The position numbers and the translations under genes were made by a program. Below the pieces are notes generated by a model. It searched no databases and was not told the DNA's origin. It saw nothing but the letters and a program-made list of their open reading frames with translations. From JAOTZA01 sp965224065 (GTDB lineage: Bacteria; Acidobacteriota; Thermoanaerobaculia; Multivoradales; JAHEKO01), in contig CBDCYF010000005.1 in assembly GCA_965224065.1 (NCBI GenBank), positions 2,046,001-2,110,000 on the forward strand: a stretch of DNA of 64,000 nucleotides, written 5' to 3'. Below are positions 40,393-49,462 of this stretch, one piece after another. The stretch's first letter is position 1, and the number at the start of each line of letters is the position of its first letter.

Positions 40393-43300
40393 ATGTCCCA
40401 ACGCATCAATCCCCTGGTCCGTTTTGCCGTCGAGCGGCGCGTGACGATGGGGATGATCGTCCTCGGGGTCCTGGTGCTGGGCTGGCTCTCGCTCGCCCGC
40501 TTGCCGCTGGAGTTTCTGCCCGCTTTTTCGTCGAGCAACATCTCGGTCTACGCGAGCTACCGGTCGTCCTCACCGGAGGAGATCGAGCGATTGATCGTCC
40601 AGCCGCTCGAGGACTCGCTGGGCACCATCAACGGCATCGACACCCTCTCGGCCACGGCCGCCCCCGACGCCGCCTATGTCCGTGTCTCGTTTGTCGGCGG
40701 CACCGACATGGACCTCGCCGCGGTCGAGGTACGGGACCGCGTCGACCGCGTCCGCCACCTGCTGCCCGACGACCTCGAACGGGTCAACATCCGGCGCTTC
40801 CAATCCACCGACCTACCGGTCTTGCGTTTCGATCTCTCGGCTCCGTGGCCGCCGGAGCAGCTCTACGAGTTCGCCGAGGACACCATCAGCCGCCGGCTCG
40901 AGCGGCTCGAGGGGGTGGCCCAGGTCGACCTGCGGGGCGCCCAGGAGCCACAGTTGCAAGTCAACCTGGACCCGGCCCGGTTGCAGGCGCACCGCCTCGA
41001 CCTGCGCTCTCTGGTCTCGCTTCTGCGGTCGAGCAACGTCAACGTCTCGGCCGGCGATGTTCGGCTGGGCAACCGCAAGCTTCTGCTCCGCGCCGTCGGT
41101 GAGTTTCAAACGCCCGACCAGATCCGGCGGATGCCGATCAACGGCTCGGGGCTCACTCTCGGCGACGTCGCACAGGTCTCCTATACCTTTCCGGAAAAGG
41201 AGTCGTTCAACTTTCTCAACGGGGTCGAGGCGATCACGGTCAGCGTCAACAAAGCCTCGACCGCCAACCTGCTGGCGGTGGTCGACCGGGTCAAGGCCGA
41301 GCTGGCCGAGATTGAAAAGCTCCCCGAGGCCTCCGGCTCGGCGATCCGGATCTACTCGGACGCCTCGCTCGACGTGCGCCGGGGTCTCGGCCAGCTGCGC
41401 GACGCCGGTTTGGTGGGTGGGCTGCTGGCGATCGCGGCCGTCTATCTCTTTTTGCGCCGTTTTCGCACCACCCTTCTGATCGCGGTGGCGATTCCCATCT
41501 CGGTGGTCGCCACCTTTGTGCTGCTCTACTTTCTGCGCCAGGCCGGCGTCTTCGAGATCACGCTCAACGTGGTGAGCCTCGCAGGGCTGATGCTGGCGCT
41601 GGGGATGCTGGTGGACAACTCGATCGTGGTGATCGAATCGATCTTCCGCCACCGCAACGAGCTGGGGGCCGACGCGCGGACCGCGGCGCTCGCCGGAACC
41701 GGCGAAGTGGCGCTGCCGATCGTCGCCTCGACCATCACGACGATGTGTGTCTTCCTGCCGCTGATCTTTCTCAGCTCGGACGGCCGTTTCAAGCTCTATA
41801 TGGAGAACATCGGGGTCACCGTGTGCATCGTGATCGTGGCCTCGCTGCTGGTGGCGCTGACGGTCGTGCCGATGGTGGCGGCGCTGGTCCTCAAAGACCA
41901 GGCGTCGCGCGAAGGAGGCCTGTTCCGCAAACTGACCGGCGTCTACTCGCGGGTCCTCGGCTTCACCCTGCGACACCGCTTGGCCTTTGTCATCTCGATC
42001 GCCTTGCTCTTCGCCGGCTCGATCTACCTCTTCTCCACCATCGAGCGCTCTTTCTCCGGGCGGCAGCTCGAGCGCCAGATCATCCTCAAGGTCGACACGC
42101 CCAAGCAGTATTCGACGGAGCAGATCGCGGCCCTCTACGAAGAAGTCTACGAGGTGCTCGACCGGCACCGCGACGAGCTCGATATCGCCGACGTGAGCTA
42201 CAACTACGACCGCCGCACCGGGCGCTCGCGCGCGAGCTGGCGGCGCAGCCGTCAATTCGACATCTATCTCAAGGACGAGAACGAGAGCCGGTTGACGACC
42301 GCCACGGTACGCGACCGCATCCGCGAGCTGCTGCCCAAAAAGGCCGGCGTCGAGCTGCGCATGGCCACCCAGGCCGGGCGGCACGGCACTTCGGGGGTCG
42401 AGATCCAACTGATGGGCGACGACCCGGCGGTGCTCGAGCTCCTGAGCCAACAGGTGGCCGAGCGGCTGTCCGCGCTGCCGATGATCCGGGACGTGGACAC
42501 TTCGCTCGAGAGCGGCGATGAGGAGATCCGCGTGTCGGTGGAGCGCGAGCGCGCGCTGCAATCCGGTCTGTCGTCGCGGGCGGTGGCCTTCACCGTGGCC
42601 AACGCGCTCTCCAGCCGCGCGGTGAGCTACTTCAAGACCGGCGAGCGGGAGGTCGACCTCGTCATGCAGTACCGCGAGGACGAGCGCGAAACGCTGGACC
42701 AGCTCAAAAACGTCCCGGTCTTCGCCACCGCGGCGGCGTTGCCGCTCGGCGCGCTGGCCGACTTCGACTTTGTCGCCGGACCCCGCTCGATCGAGCGCGA
42801 GAACCGGCGCGCCAAGGTGACGATCTCGGCCAACGCCGCCAGCTCGGGGGCGACCTTCGCAGCCATGCGGGCGATCACCGGGATCGTCGGCTCTCAGTCG
42901 CTTCCGCCGGGATACGAATGGAGCTTTGGCCGCTGGAACCGGCGGCAACAGCGGGACCAGTCGGCGGGCCTGTTTGCGCTGCTCTTCGCGCTGCCCCTGG
43001 TCTACATGGTGCTGGCGGCGCTGTTCGAGAGCTTTACCCAACCGTTTACCATCATGCTGTCGGTACCCTTTGCGCTGCTCGGTGTGGCGGTGGTGATGAA
43101 GTTGACGAATCAGCCCTGGGAGACGATGACGATGATCGGGCTGATTGTGCTCTTGGGTGTGGTGGTCAACAATGCGATCGTGCTGATCGATCACGTCAAC
43201 TTCCTGCGCTCGACGGGGCTGGGCCGCGACGAGGCGATCCTGCGCGGCGGGCAGCACCGGCTGCGCCCGATCGTCATCACCGCGGTGACCACCATCCTCG

Positions 43301-43518
43301 GGCTCCTCCCGATGGTTGCGCCGTTTCTGCTCCCGCAGTGGTTTGGCCCGGTCGAGGGCCGTGCGGCGACCTGGGCGCCGATCGGTCTGGTGATCATCGG
43401 CGGGCTGACGACCTCGACCTTTCTGACGCTCTTGATCATCCCGACGTTTTATTCGCTGCTCGACGATCTTTCGGCGTTTCTGCGGCGGGTGGCGCGGGCA
43501 GCCGGGGAGGCCGCGTGA
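40393..43518 (+). CDS. RND efflux transporter, first subunit
   Basis: A 1041-residue inner-membrane RND pump of AcrB/MdtB-like layout: one N-terminal helix, a large periplasmic loop, a bundle around TM4, a second periplasmic loop and a C-terminal bundle. The proton-relay helix reads LALGMLVDNSIVVIESIF, and TM helices carry LIVLLGVVVNNAIVLIDHVN in the second half. The periplasmic porter starts QPLEDSLGTINGIDTLSAT. Its stop overlaps by four bases the GTG start of the adaptor gene. With the adaptor and the second pump it forms one operon; no outer-membrane TolC gene is nearby. Substrate not known. Confidence 0.92.
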   Translation: MSQRINPLVRFAVERRVTMGMIVLGVLVLGWLSLARLPLEFLPAFSSSNISVYASYRSSSPEEIERLIVQPLEDSLGTINGIDTLSATAAPDAAYVRVSFVGGTDMDLAAVEVRDRVDRVRHLLPDDLERVNIRRFQSTDLPVLRFDLSAPWPPEQLYEFAEDTISRRLERLEGVAQVDLRGAQEPQLQVNLDPARLQAHRLDLRSLVSLLRSSNVNVSAGDVRLGNRKLLLRAVGEFQTPDQIRRMPINGSGLTLGDVAQVSYTFPEKESFNFLNGVEAITVSVNKASTANLLAVVDRVKAELAEIEKLPEASGSAIRIYSDASLDVRRGLGQLRDAGLVGGLLAIAAVYLFLRRFRTTLLIAVAIPISVVATFVLLYFLRQAGVFEITLNVVSLAGLMLALGMLVDNSIVVIESIFRHRNELGADARTAALAGTGEVALPIVASTITTMCVFLPLIFLSSDGRFKLYMENIGVTVCIVIVASLLVALTVVPMVAALVLKDQASREGGLFRKLTGVYSRVLGFTLRHRLAFVISIALLFAGSIYLFSTIERSFSGRQLERQIILKVDTPKQYSTEQIAALYEEVYEVLDRHRDELDIADVSYNYDRRTGRSRASWRRSRQFDIYLKDENESRLTTATVRDRIRELLPKKAGVELRMATQAGRHGTSGVEIQLMGDDPAVLELLSQQVAERLSALPMIRDVDTSLESGDEEIRVSVERERALQSGLSSRAVAFTVANALSSRAVSYFKTGEREVDLVMQYREDERETLDQLKNVPVFATAAALPLGALADFDFVAGPRSIERENRRAKVTISANAASSGATFAAMRAITGIVGSQSLPPGYEWSFGRWNRRQQRDQSAGLFALLFALPLVYMVLAALFESFTQPFTIMLSVPFALLGVAVVMKLTNQPWETMTMIGLIVLLGVVVNNAIVLIDHVNFLRSTGLGRDEAILRGGQHRLRPIVITAVTTILGLLPMVAPFLLPQWFGPVEGRAATWAPIGLVIIGGLTTSTFLTLLIIPTFYSLLDDLSAFLRRVARAAGEAA

Positions 43519-44906
43519 GGCGCCGCGGGCCCCGCCGATCCGGCCGGCAGGGGCGCCGGCCGCTTCGGTGGTTTGCGGTCACGACGTTGGCGTTGATCCT
43601 CGCAGCCTGCGGCCAGGGCGGGGCCGAGACCGAGGGTGGACCGGGCAACGCCGGACGCAGGGCAGGTGGTGGCCCGGGTGGCGGGCGGCCTGGGGGCCCA
43701 GGCGGCCCGGGATCGCCGGCCGGCGGCGCTCCGGCCGCGGTTCCGGTGGAAGCGGCGCCGGTCGAGCGCCGCGCGATCTCGGCCTTTCTCGAATCCAACG
43801 GCACCCTCGAAGCCGAAAACGACGTCCTGGTCGTGGCCCGCACCACCGGCCCGTTGGTCGAGCTTTCGGTCGAAGAGGGGGACCGGGTCCGCCGCGGGCG
43901 GATCCTGGCCCGCATCGACGACGAGGAGATCCGGGCGCAGGTCGAGATCTCGCGGGTCAACCTGGAGGAGGCCAAGCAGGCCTACGATCGCGCGGTGCGG
44001 CTGCGCGACCTCCAGCTCATCAGCCCCGAAGAGTACGAGTCCGATTCGAGCCGCTACGAGACCGCTCGGGCACAGCTCGAATCGAACCGGATCCAGCTCG
44101 GCTATACCCGCATCCGGGCGCCGTTCGACGCGCTGGTGATCGAACGTCACGTTCAGTTTGCCCAGCAAGTCTCCCCCGGCGCGCCGCTGTTCCGCCTGTC
44201 GGACTTCGACCCCTTGCTGTGCCCCATCCAGGTGCCCGAGCGCGAGCTGTCCCGGCTCGAAGTCGGCCAGGCCGCGCATCTGACGGTCGAGGCCTGGGGC
44301 GAGCGACGGTTCGACGCCAGGGTGCTGCGGATCCGTCCGGTAGTGGACGCCGCCACCGGGACGGTCAAGGTCACGCTCGAGGTGGAAGCCGACGGTGTGC
44401 TGCGACCGGGGATGTTCGCGCGGGTCTTTCTGCGCACCGACACTCGTGAAAACGCCCTGGTGATTCCCAAGGCGGCCCTTTCGCTCGAGTCGATCGGCGA
44501 CACCGTGTACGTCGCCCGCGACGGCGTGGCCGAACGCCGGGAAGTGGCGCTCGGGTTTACCGAGGGCGACGCGGTCGAGGTCCTCGAAGGTGTCGAGCCG
44601 GGTGAGCTTGTAGTGACGGTCGGCCAGGACGGGTTGAGCGACGGCACCCCCATCCAGGTACTGAACCGGCCCGGTGGCGAGACCGTCGCCGGCGACCAGC
44701 TCGCCGAGCGACCCGGCGCGGCGCCCGGCAACCGGGCCGGTCTCGGTGGGCCACCGGGCCCACCGGGAAGAATGGGCTTCGATCCCTCGAACCTCTCGGC
44801 CGAGCAACTCGAGGCGGTCAAGCAGCGGATGCGCGACCGCGGGCTCTCGGAAGAAGAGGTCGAAGAGCGGCTCGAGCGGATGCGTCAACGCGCCGCCAAC
44901 CGGTAG
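43515..44906 (+). CDS. RND membrane-fusion (periplasmic adaptor) lipoprotein
   Basis: A 463-residue adaptor. The GTG at 43515 overlaps the upstream stop and gives a lipoprotein signal (WFAVTTLALILAACGQGG) with an unusually Arg-rich start. A Gly/Pro linker (GGGPGGGRPGGPGGPGSP) follows. The lipoyl halves read LVELSVEEGDRVRRGRILAR and LGYTRIRAPFDALV around a helical hairpin; the beta-barrel and membrane-proximal domains follow. The C-terminal tail is again Gly/Pro-rich with a charged helix (LSEEEVEERLERMRQRA). A REP-like hairpin element lies within codons 9-17. It links both RND pumps to an outer-membrane channel encoded elsewhere. Confidence 0.9.
   Translation: MRRRGPRRSGRQGRRPLRWFAVTTLALILAACGQGGAETEGGPGNAGRRAGGGPGGGRPGGPGGPGSPAGGAPAAVPVEAAPVERRAISAFLESNGTLEAENDVLVVARTTGPLVELSVEEGDRVRRGRILARIDDEEIRAQVEISRVNLEEAKQAYDRAVRLRDLQLISPEEYESDSSRYETARAQLESNRIQLGYTRIRAPFDALVIERHVQFAQQVSPGAPLFRLSDFDPLLCPIQVPERELSRLEVGQAAHLTVEAWGERRFDARVLRIRPVVDAATGTVKVTLEVEADGVLRPGMFARVFLRTDTRENALVIPKAALSLESIGDTVYVARDGVAERREVALGFTEGDAVEVLEGVEPGELVVTVGQDGLSDGTPIQVLNRPGGETVAGDQLAERPGAAPGNRAGLGGPPGPPGRMGFDPSNLSAEQLEAVKQRMRDRGLSEEEVEERLERMRQRAANR
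43541..43566 (+). repeat. REP-like hairpin inside the adaptor coding region
   Basis: CGGCCGGC-AGGGGC-GCCGGCCG followed by CTTC is the same element found in the gaps at 48094 and 52163. Here it is read as part of the adaptor's signal peptide (SGRQGRRPLR) and keeps the frame open. Confidence 0.75.
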
Positions 44907-44918
44907 ACAAGGCTTCCC

Positions 44919-47900
44919 ATGAAGCTGGTCTCTTTCTCGGTCCGCCGGCCGGTCTCGGTCTTTATCTTTGCGGTCGCGGCGGTGGTCTTCGGGCTGGTGG
45001 CGTTTCAGCGGCTGGCCACCGACCTGCTGCCCGACATCACCTATCCGTCGATCAGCGTGCGCACCGACTACGAGGGGGCCGCGCCGCTCGAAGTCGAGAA
45101 TCTGGTTACCCGCCCGGTCGAGAACGCCATCGGGGTGGTCAACAACGTCGTCCGGGTCGTCTCGAGCTCGCGCCCGGACGTCTCAGAGGTCACCCTCGAG
45201 CTCGGCTGGGGCACCAACATGGATCTGGCGGCCCTCGACGTCCGCGAGCGGCTGGATGTCCTCGAGCTGCCGGTCGACGCCGAACGGCCGATCCTGCTGC
45301 GCTACGACCCCTCGCTCGACCCCATCATGCGGCTGGGCTTGAGCGGGCTCGACGATCTCGTCCACCTGCGGCTGGTGGCCGACGAGAGGGTCAAGCGCAC
45401 CCTCGAGCGCATCGAGGGCGTGGCCGCAGTGGTCGTCAGCGGCGGGCTGGAGGAAGAGATCCAGGTCGAGCTGGACGAGCGGCGGCTGGCCAACCTGGGG
45501 CTCACCGCCGACCTCGTGCTCGCGCGCCTGGCGCAGGAGAACATCAACTTGACCGGCGGCCGGCTGCGCGAGGGGCAGACCGAGTATCTGGTCCGCACGG
45601 TCAACGAGTTTCTCCGTCCGCAGGATCTCGAGACGGTGGTCGTCGACAGCTCGCGCGGGGCCATCGTGCGGCTCCAGGACGTTGCCCGGGTCGTGCGCGG
45701 CTTCCGGGAGCGCGAGGTGATCACCCGGATCGACGGACGCGAGAGCGTCGAGGTGGCGATCTACAAGGAGGGCGGCACCAACACCGTAACGGTTTCCGAT
45801 GCCGTCCGCGACGGGCTCGAAACGGCGGGATCCCGATTGGCCCAGATCGACCCGGCGCTCGAGCTAACCGTGGTGACGGACCAGGCTCGCTACATCCGCC
45901 AGTCGGTCTCGGAGGTGCTGCGGACCGCGGTCTATGGCGGTCTGCTGGCGATTCTGGTGCTCTATCTGTTTCTGCGCAGTTGGAAGACGACCTCGATCAT
46001 CGGCGTCGCCATTCCGATCTCGGTCGTGGCCAGCTTCTTTTTGATGTACGTCTCGGGCATCTCGCTCAACATCATGTCGCTGGGCGGTCTGACGCTGGGA
46101 ATCGGTCTGCTGGTGGACAACTCGATCGTGGTCCTGGAGGCCATCCAGCGCCGCCGTGACCAGGGGCTCGACGAGCGCGAAGCCGCGGAAGCCGGCACCG
46201 GAGAGGTGGCCCGCGCGGTGGTCGCTTCGACGCTGACCACCATCTGCGTCTTTGTGCCCATCGTCTTTGTGGAGGGCATCGCCGGCCAGCTCTTTGGCGA
46301 CCAGGCCCTGACCGTCACCTACTCGCTGTCGATCTCGCTGCTCGTGGCCTTGACCGTGATCCCGATGCTGGCGTCGCGCGACTTTGGCTCCAAGACCGCC
46401 CGCTCGGCGCCGGAAGGCCCTCGGAGCGGACGGGCGACGCGTGCCGCGCACTCCGCCGGCGTTTGGATCGCGCGAACGCTCCGGAGCACGGCGAAACTCA
46501 TCGGGCAAGCTCTACGGGCGGCCACCGCGCCGGTCCTCGGCCTGTTCGAGAGGGTCCTTTCCGGCCTGGCCCGGTTTTACGACCGCCTGCTCGGCCGGGT
46601 GCTTGCGCGACCGCTGCCGACGGTCCTTCTCGCGGTGGGCCTGCTGGTCGTGAGCCTTCTGCTCGTGCCCTCGCTGGGCCGCGAGCTGGTCCCCGAGCTC
46701 ATCCAGGGAGAATTCTTTGTCAACACCGAGCTGCCGCCGGGGACTCATCTCGACGTCACCCAGCGCCGCATGGCGGCGCTCGAGCGCTTTGCCGGCGAGC
46801 TCGACGGGGTCCGGACGGTCTACGCGGTAGCCGGCACGTCGAACGAGCAGGGTGGTGTGGCCGGTGAACGGCGGGAGAACATCGGCCAGATGACCGTGGT
46901 GCTGGCTCCTCCTCGCAACCGTGGGCGCGAAGAGGATCTGATGGCCCGCCTGCGGCAGGCGCTCGACCGCCAGGAGGCCCTCGAGTACCGTTTTGGCCGG
47001 CCGTCGTACTTCAGCTTCCGTACCCCGGTCGAGGTGGAGATCCGGGGCTACAACCTGGAGCTGCTGAAGCGTCTGTCGGAAAACCTGGCCGTGCAGATGA
47101 AGGCCATCCCGGGGCTGACCGACGTCAAGTCCTCGACCGAGGGCGGCAACCCCGAGCTTCAGGTGCGCTTCGACCGCGCCCGGCTGGCCAACTACTCACT
47201 CACCTTGGGGCAGGTCGCCGAGCTGCTGCGCTCCAAGGTCCAGGGCATCGTCGCCACCGAGATTCAGCGCGAGGATCGCCAGATCGACATCCGGGTGCGC
47301 AGCGACGAGACCTACCGCGACAGCGTGCGCGATCTGCTCGCGCTCGCCGTGCATCAGGAGGGCAAGACCGCGATCCCGCTCTCGGCCCTGGCCGAGGTAC
47401 GGGAAGTCGAGGGTCCGGCGGAGATCCGGCGCGCCGAGGGCGAGCGGGTGGCGGTGGTCACCGCCAACTTGGTGGGCAGTGATCTGGGAACCGTTTCCGA
47501 GAAGATCGCCGAAGCTCTCGAGAAGACCGAGATGCCGTCGGGCTTCGATTGGACCATCGGCGGGCAGCGCCAGGAGATGGAGACATCGTTCGACAGTATG
47601 CGTCTGGCCATCTTTCTGGCGGTCTTCATGGTGTATCTGGTGATGGCCTCGCAGTTCGAGTCGCTGCTCCACCCCCTGGTGATCCTCTTCAGCATTCCCT
47701 TTGCGGCCATCGGCGTGATCGCGACCCTGGCCTTGTTTGAGGTACGTATCTCGATCGTGGTACTGATCGGAGCGATCCTGCTCGCCGGAATCGTGGTCAA
47801 CAACGCGATCCTCCTGATCGACGCCACCAACCGCCTGCGCCGGGAAGGCCGCGCCAAGCTCGAAGCGCTGAGGGAGGCGGGCTCGAGACGGCTGCGGCCG

Positions 47901-48080
47901 ATCCTCATGACCACCGCGACCACGGTGCTCGGTCTCACGCCGATGGCGCTGGGCCTGGGCGAGGGCAGCGAGCTGCGAAGCCCGATGGCGCTGACCGTCA
48001 TCGGCGGACTCCTGACCTCGACGTTCCTGACCCTCCTGATCATCCCGGCGGTCTACAGCTTGGTGGACCGTAGAGTGTAG
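44919..48080 (+). CDS. RND efflux transporter, second subunit
   Basis: A 1053-residue RND pump, distinct in sequence from the first but of the same plan. The start SVRRPVSVFIFAVAAVVFG is the usual first helix; LGIGLLVDNSIVVLEAIQRR is the proton-relay helix; LIGAILLAGIVVNNAILLID is its counterpart in the C-terminal half. An Arg/Ala-rich insert of about 60 residues (SAPEGPRSGRATRAAHSAGV) follows the TM6 region and is not typical. It lies 12 bases after the adaptor stop, so the order is pump-adaptor-pump, as might suit a hetero-trimeric pump such as MdtBC (inference). Confidence 0.92.
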   Translation: MKLVSFSVRRPVSVFIFAVAAVVFGLVAFQRLATDLLPDITYPSISVRTDYEGAAPLEVENLVTRPVENAIGVVNNVVRVVSSSRPDVSEVTLELGWGTNMDLAALDVRERLDVLELPVDAERPILLRYDPSLDPIMRLGLSGLDDLVHLRLVADERVKRTLERIEGVAAVVVSGGLEEEIQVELDERRLANLGLTADLVLARLAQENINLTGGRLREGQTEYLVRTVNEFLRPQDLETVVVDSSRGAIVRLQDVARVVRGFREREVITRIDGRESVEVAIYKEGGTNTVTVSDAVRDGLETAGSRLAQIDPALELTVVTDQARYIRQSVSEVLRTAVYGGLLAILVLYLFLRSWKTTSIIGVAIPISVVASFFLMYVSGISLNIMSLGGLTLGIGLLVDNSIVVLEAIQRRRDQGLDEREAAEAGTGEVARAVVASTLTTICVFVPIVFVEGIAGQLFGDQALTVTYSLSISLLVALTVIPMLASRDFGSKTARSAPEGPRSGRATRAAHSAGVWIARTLRSTAKLIGQALRAATAPVLGLFERVLSGLARFYDRLLGRVLARPLPTVLLAVGLLVVSLLLVPSLGRELVPELIQGEFFVNTELPPGTHLDVTQRRMAALERFAGELDGVRTVYAVAGTSNEQGGVAGERRENIGQMTVVLAPPRNRGREEDLMARLRQALDRQEALEYRFGRPSYFSFRTPVEVEIRGYNLELLKRLSENLAVQMKAIPGLTDVKSSTEGGNPELQVRFDRARLANYSLTLGQVAELLRSKVQGIVATEIQREDRQIDIRVRSDETYRDSVRDLLALAVHQEGKTAIPLSALAEVREVEGPAEIRRAEGERVAVVTANLVGSDLGTVSEKIAEALEKTEMPSGFDWTIGGQRQEMETSFDSMRLAIFLAVFMVYLVMASQFESLLHPLVILFSIPFAAIGVIATLALFEVRISIVVLIGAILLAGIVVNNAILLIDATNRLRREGRAKLEALREAGSRRLRPILMTTATTVLGLTPMALGLGEGSELRSPMALTVIGGLLTSTFLTLLIIPAVYSLVDRRV

Positions 48081-48093
48081 CCACGCCGGGCTC

Positions 48094-48181
48094 AACGGCC
48101 GGCAGGGGCGCCGGCCGCTTCAAGCATACGGGTCTCGTGCTTCGCCTCCTTCTCTGAAGCGGCCGCCGTCTCTGGCGGCCG
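48094..48181. repeat. REP-like hairpin pair
   Basis: Two units in opposite orientation lie between the convergent second pump gene and the XRE gene. The first has stem CGGCCGGC/GCCGGCCG with loop AGGGGC and tail CTTCAAG; the second has TGAAG, then stem CGGCCGCC/GGCGGCCG read on the other strand with loop AGAGAC. The paired orientation is like bacterial REP doublets (BIMEs). Confidence 0.8.
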
Positions 48182-48196
48182 AACGATGGGGCGCCG

Positions 48197-48664
48197 CTAC
48201 CCTTTCTTTTTCTTCTCGGCGCCCGAGAGCGCTTCTTCGATCTCGTCGGGGCTCAAGAGGCCGCGGCTTTCGAGCGCCCGGGTCAACAGCTCGAGAAGCG
48301 CGGACACGTCTTCCAGCAAGGGGTCGCCGCTGGCCGAAGCGCGTTTCCCCAACTTGCGTAGCAACTCGGAGGTGACCTTGCTGTCCGCGATCTCCTTGGC
48401 CTCCGTTGAGCTCTGACCCAGGTCCCAGCGCGCTTCTTCGGGCGTCTTGCCGGAGAAGAACGCCTCGGGCTCGACACGTAGGTGCTCGAGCACCTCCAGC
48501 AGCACTTCGAGGGAAATCCGTTTCTCTCCCCGCAGTGCGTCGCCGATATAGCCGCGGCCCCGCCCCATCTCCTTCTCCACCGCCGCGACCGACTTGCCAC
48601 GCAGGTCGATCAAGTACCGCAGCCGGCCGACGACCGCCTGCCGAAAAGCCCGAGCGCTTGTCAT
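48197..48664 (-). CDS. XRE-type helix-turn-helix regulator
   Basis: A 155-residue DNA-binding protein. Residues 8-65 look like an XRE helix-turn-helix: LRYLIDLRGKSVAAVEKEMG then GRGYIGDALRGEKRISLEVL and LEVLEHLRVEPEAFF. The C-terminal half is helical and acidic and ends in a Lys run (AEKKKKG), perhaps a ligand or dimer domain. It is divergent from the receiver gene at 48849, sharing a 184-base promoter region, and convergent with the efflux operon. Its targets are unknown. Confidence 0.7.
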   Translation of the reverse strand: MTSARAFRQAVVGRLRYLIDLRGKSVAAVEKEMGRGRGYIGDALRGEKRISLEVLLEVLEHLRVEPEAFFSGKTPEEARWDLGQSSTEAKEIADSKVTSELLRKLGKRASASGDPLLEDVSALLELLTRALESRGLLSPDEIEEALSGAEKKKKG

Positions 48665-48728
48665 TTCGGCTTATGTTGGCACCAAGGGCGCCTTTGGGCC
48701 GCAAAGACAGCTTTTGTCTGTCCCGAAC

Positions 48729-48757
48729 TTGAAACGGCAGACTTGTTCTGATATTAT
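48729..48757 (+). promoter_or_regulatory. Promoter for the degenerate receiver gene
   Basis: TTGAAA and TATTAT are 17 bases apart, the best sigma70-type match in the window. The expected transcript starts near 48764 and leads to the ATG at 48849. It lies in the gap shared with the divergent XRE gene, so that regulator could act here. Confidence 0.7.
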
Positions 48758-48848
48758 CCCATCAGAGATCCCGGCGACAGATTTATTCCTCTTCTCGGCA
48801 TCGCTGCCTCGACGAAAGCGCTGGGATGGGAGCGACTTGGGAGACCCG

Positions 48849-49238
48849 ATGACAACAATGCGCCACCGCCTGGGAATCCTCATCGTCGACCGTGATCTAC
48901 GTTTCATCGTTCGCGTGCAGCGACATTTGCACTGGCAAGGCTACGAGGTCTTCTCCGCAAGCGACCGGCGGAGCGCCGAGCGGCTTCTCGGACGGATGCC
49001 GATTTCCGTGCTGCTCACCGGCCTCGAGTCGGGCGCCGACAACGACGGAGAGGGGGCTGAGCTCCTCGAGGTCGTCAAGCGGCACCGGCCGTCGATCAAA
49101 ACCGTTCTCTTCACCGGAGCTTCCCCGCCCCCGCTCACCGTCGATCAGGGCGATCCCTGTTTCGATGCCTGCCTGAGCAAACCCATCGACCTAGAACAGC
49201 TCCGGCTCACCATCCTCGGTCTTCTCAAGACCGCCTAG
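48849..49238 (+). CDS. Stand-alone receiver-like protein lacking the phospho-acceptor Asp
   Basis: A 129-residue single receiver fold. ILIVDRDLRFIVRVQRHL keeps acidic Asp14 and Asp16, VLFTG keeps the switch Thr89, and CLSKPIDLEQL keeps Lys111. In the place of the phospho-accepting Asp the sequence is SVLLTGLESG, with Thr57. It is therefore probably not phosphorylated in the usual way. A GGGAG site precedes the ATG. No output domain is fused and no kinase gene is adjacent. It could act by protein binding; divergent pairing with the XRE gene may be significant. Confidence 0.7.
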   Translation: MTTMRHRLGILIVDRDLRFIVRVQRHLHWQGYEVFSASDRRSAERLLGRMPISVLLTGLESGADNDGEGAELLEVVKRHRPSIKTVLFTGASPPPLTVDQGDPCFDACLSKPIDLEQLRLTILGLLKTA

Positions 49239-49462
49239 CTTCGCGAAGATCCACTTCCCTCGGCGCTCCGCCGGTCGCACCCACCTACTCAAATTCTTCA
49301 GCGAGCCGCCCGCGCCCCTCGCGGGCGCTCACGGCCTCTTTCTCGGATCCCCCTACTGACCGAACCCTACCGCAACCTGCAGACCGGCGCGAACGCGGTT
49401 CCCTCGGTATTCGTAATAGCATCGGGCTCTTTCGACGCCACTGCGTCGGAGGGCCTCAAAGA

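Noticed and set aside
40813..43257. 814-codon open frame antisense to the first RND gene
   Set aside because: It is a by-product of high third-position GC. The translation is rich in His, Arg, Gln and Gly with no domain, while the forward frame is a clear RND pump.
48849..49238. Normal two-component response regulator
   Set aside because: The phospho-acceptor Asp is missing and there is no output domain or adjacent kinase.
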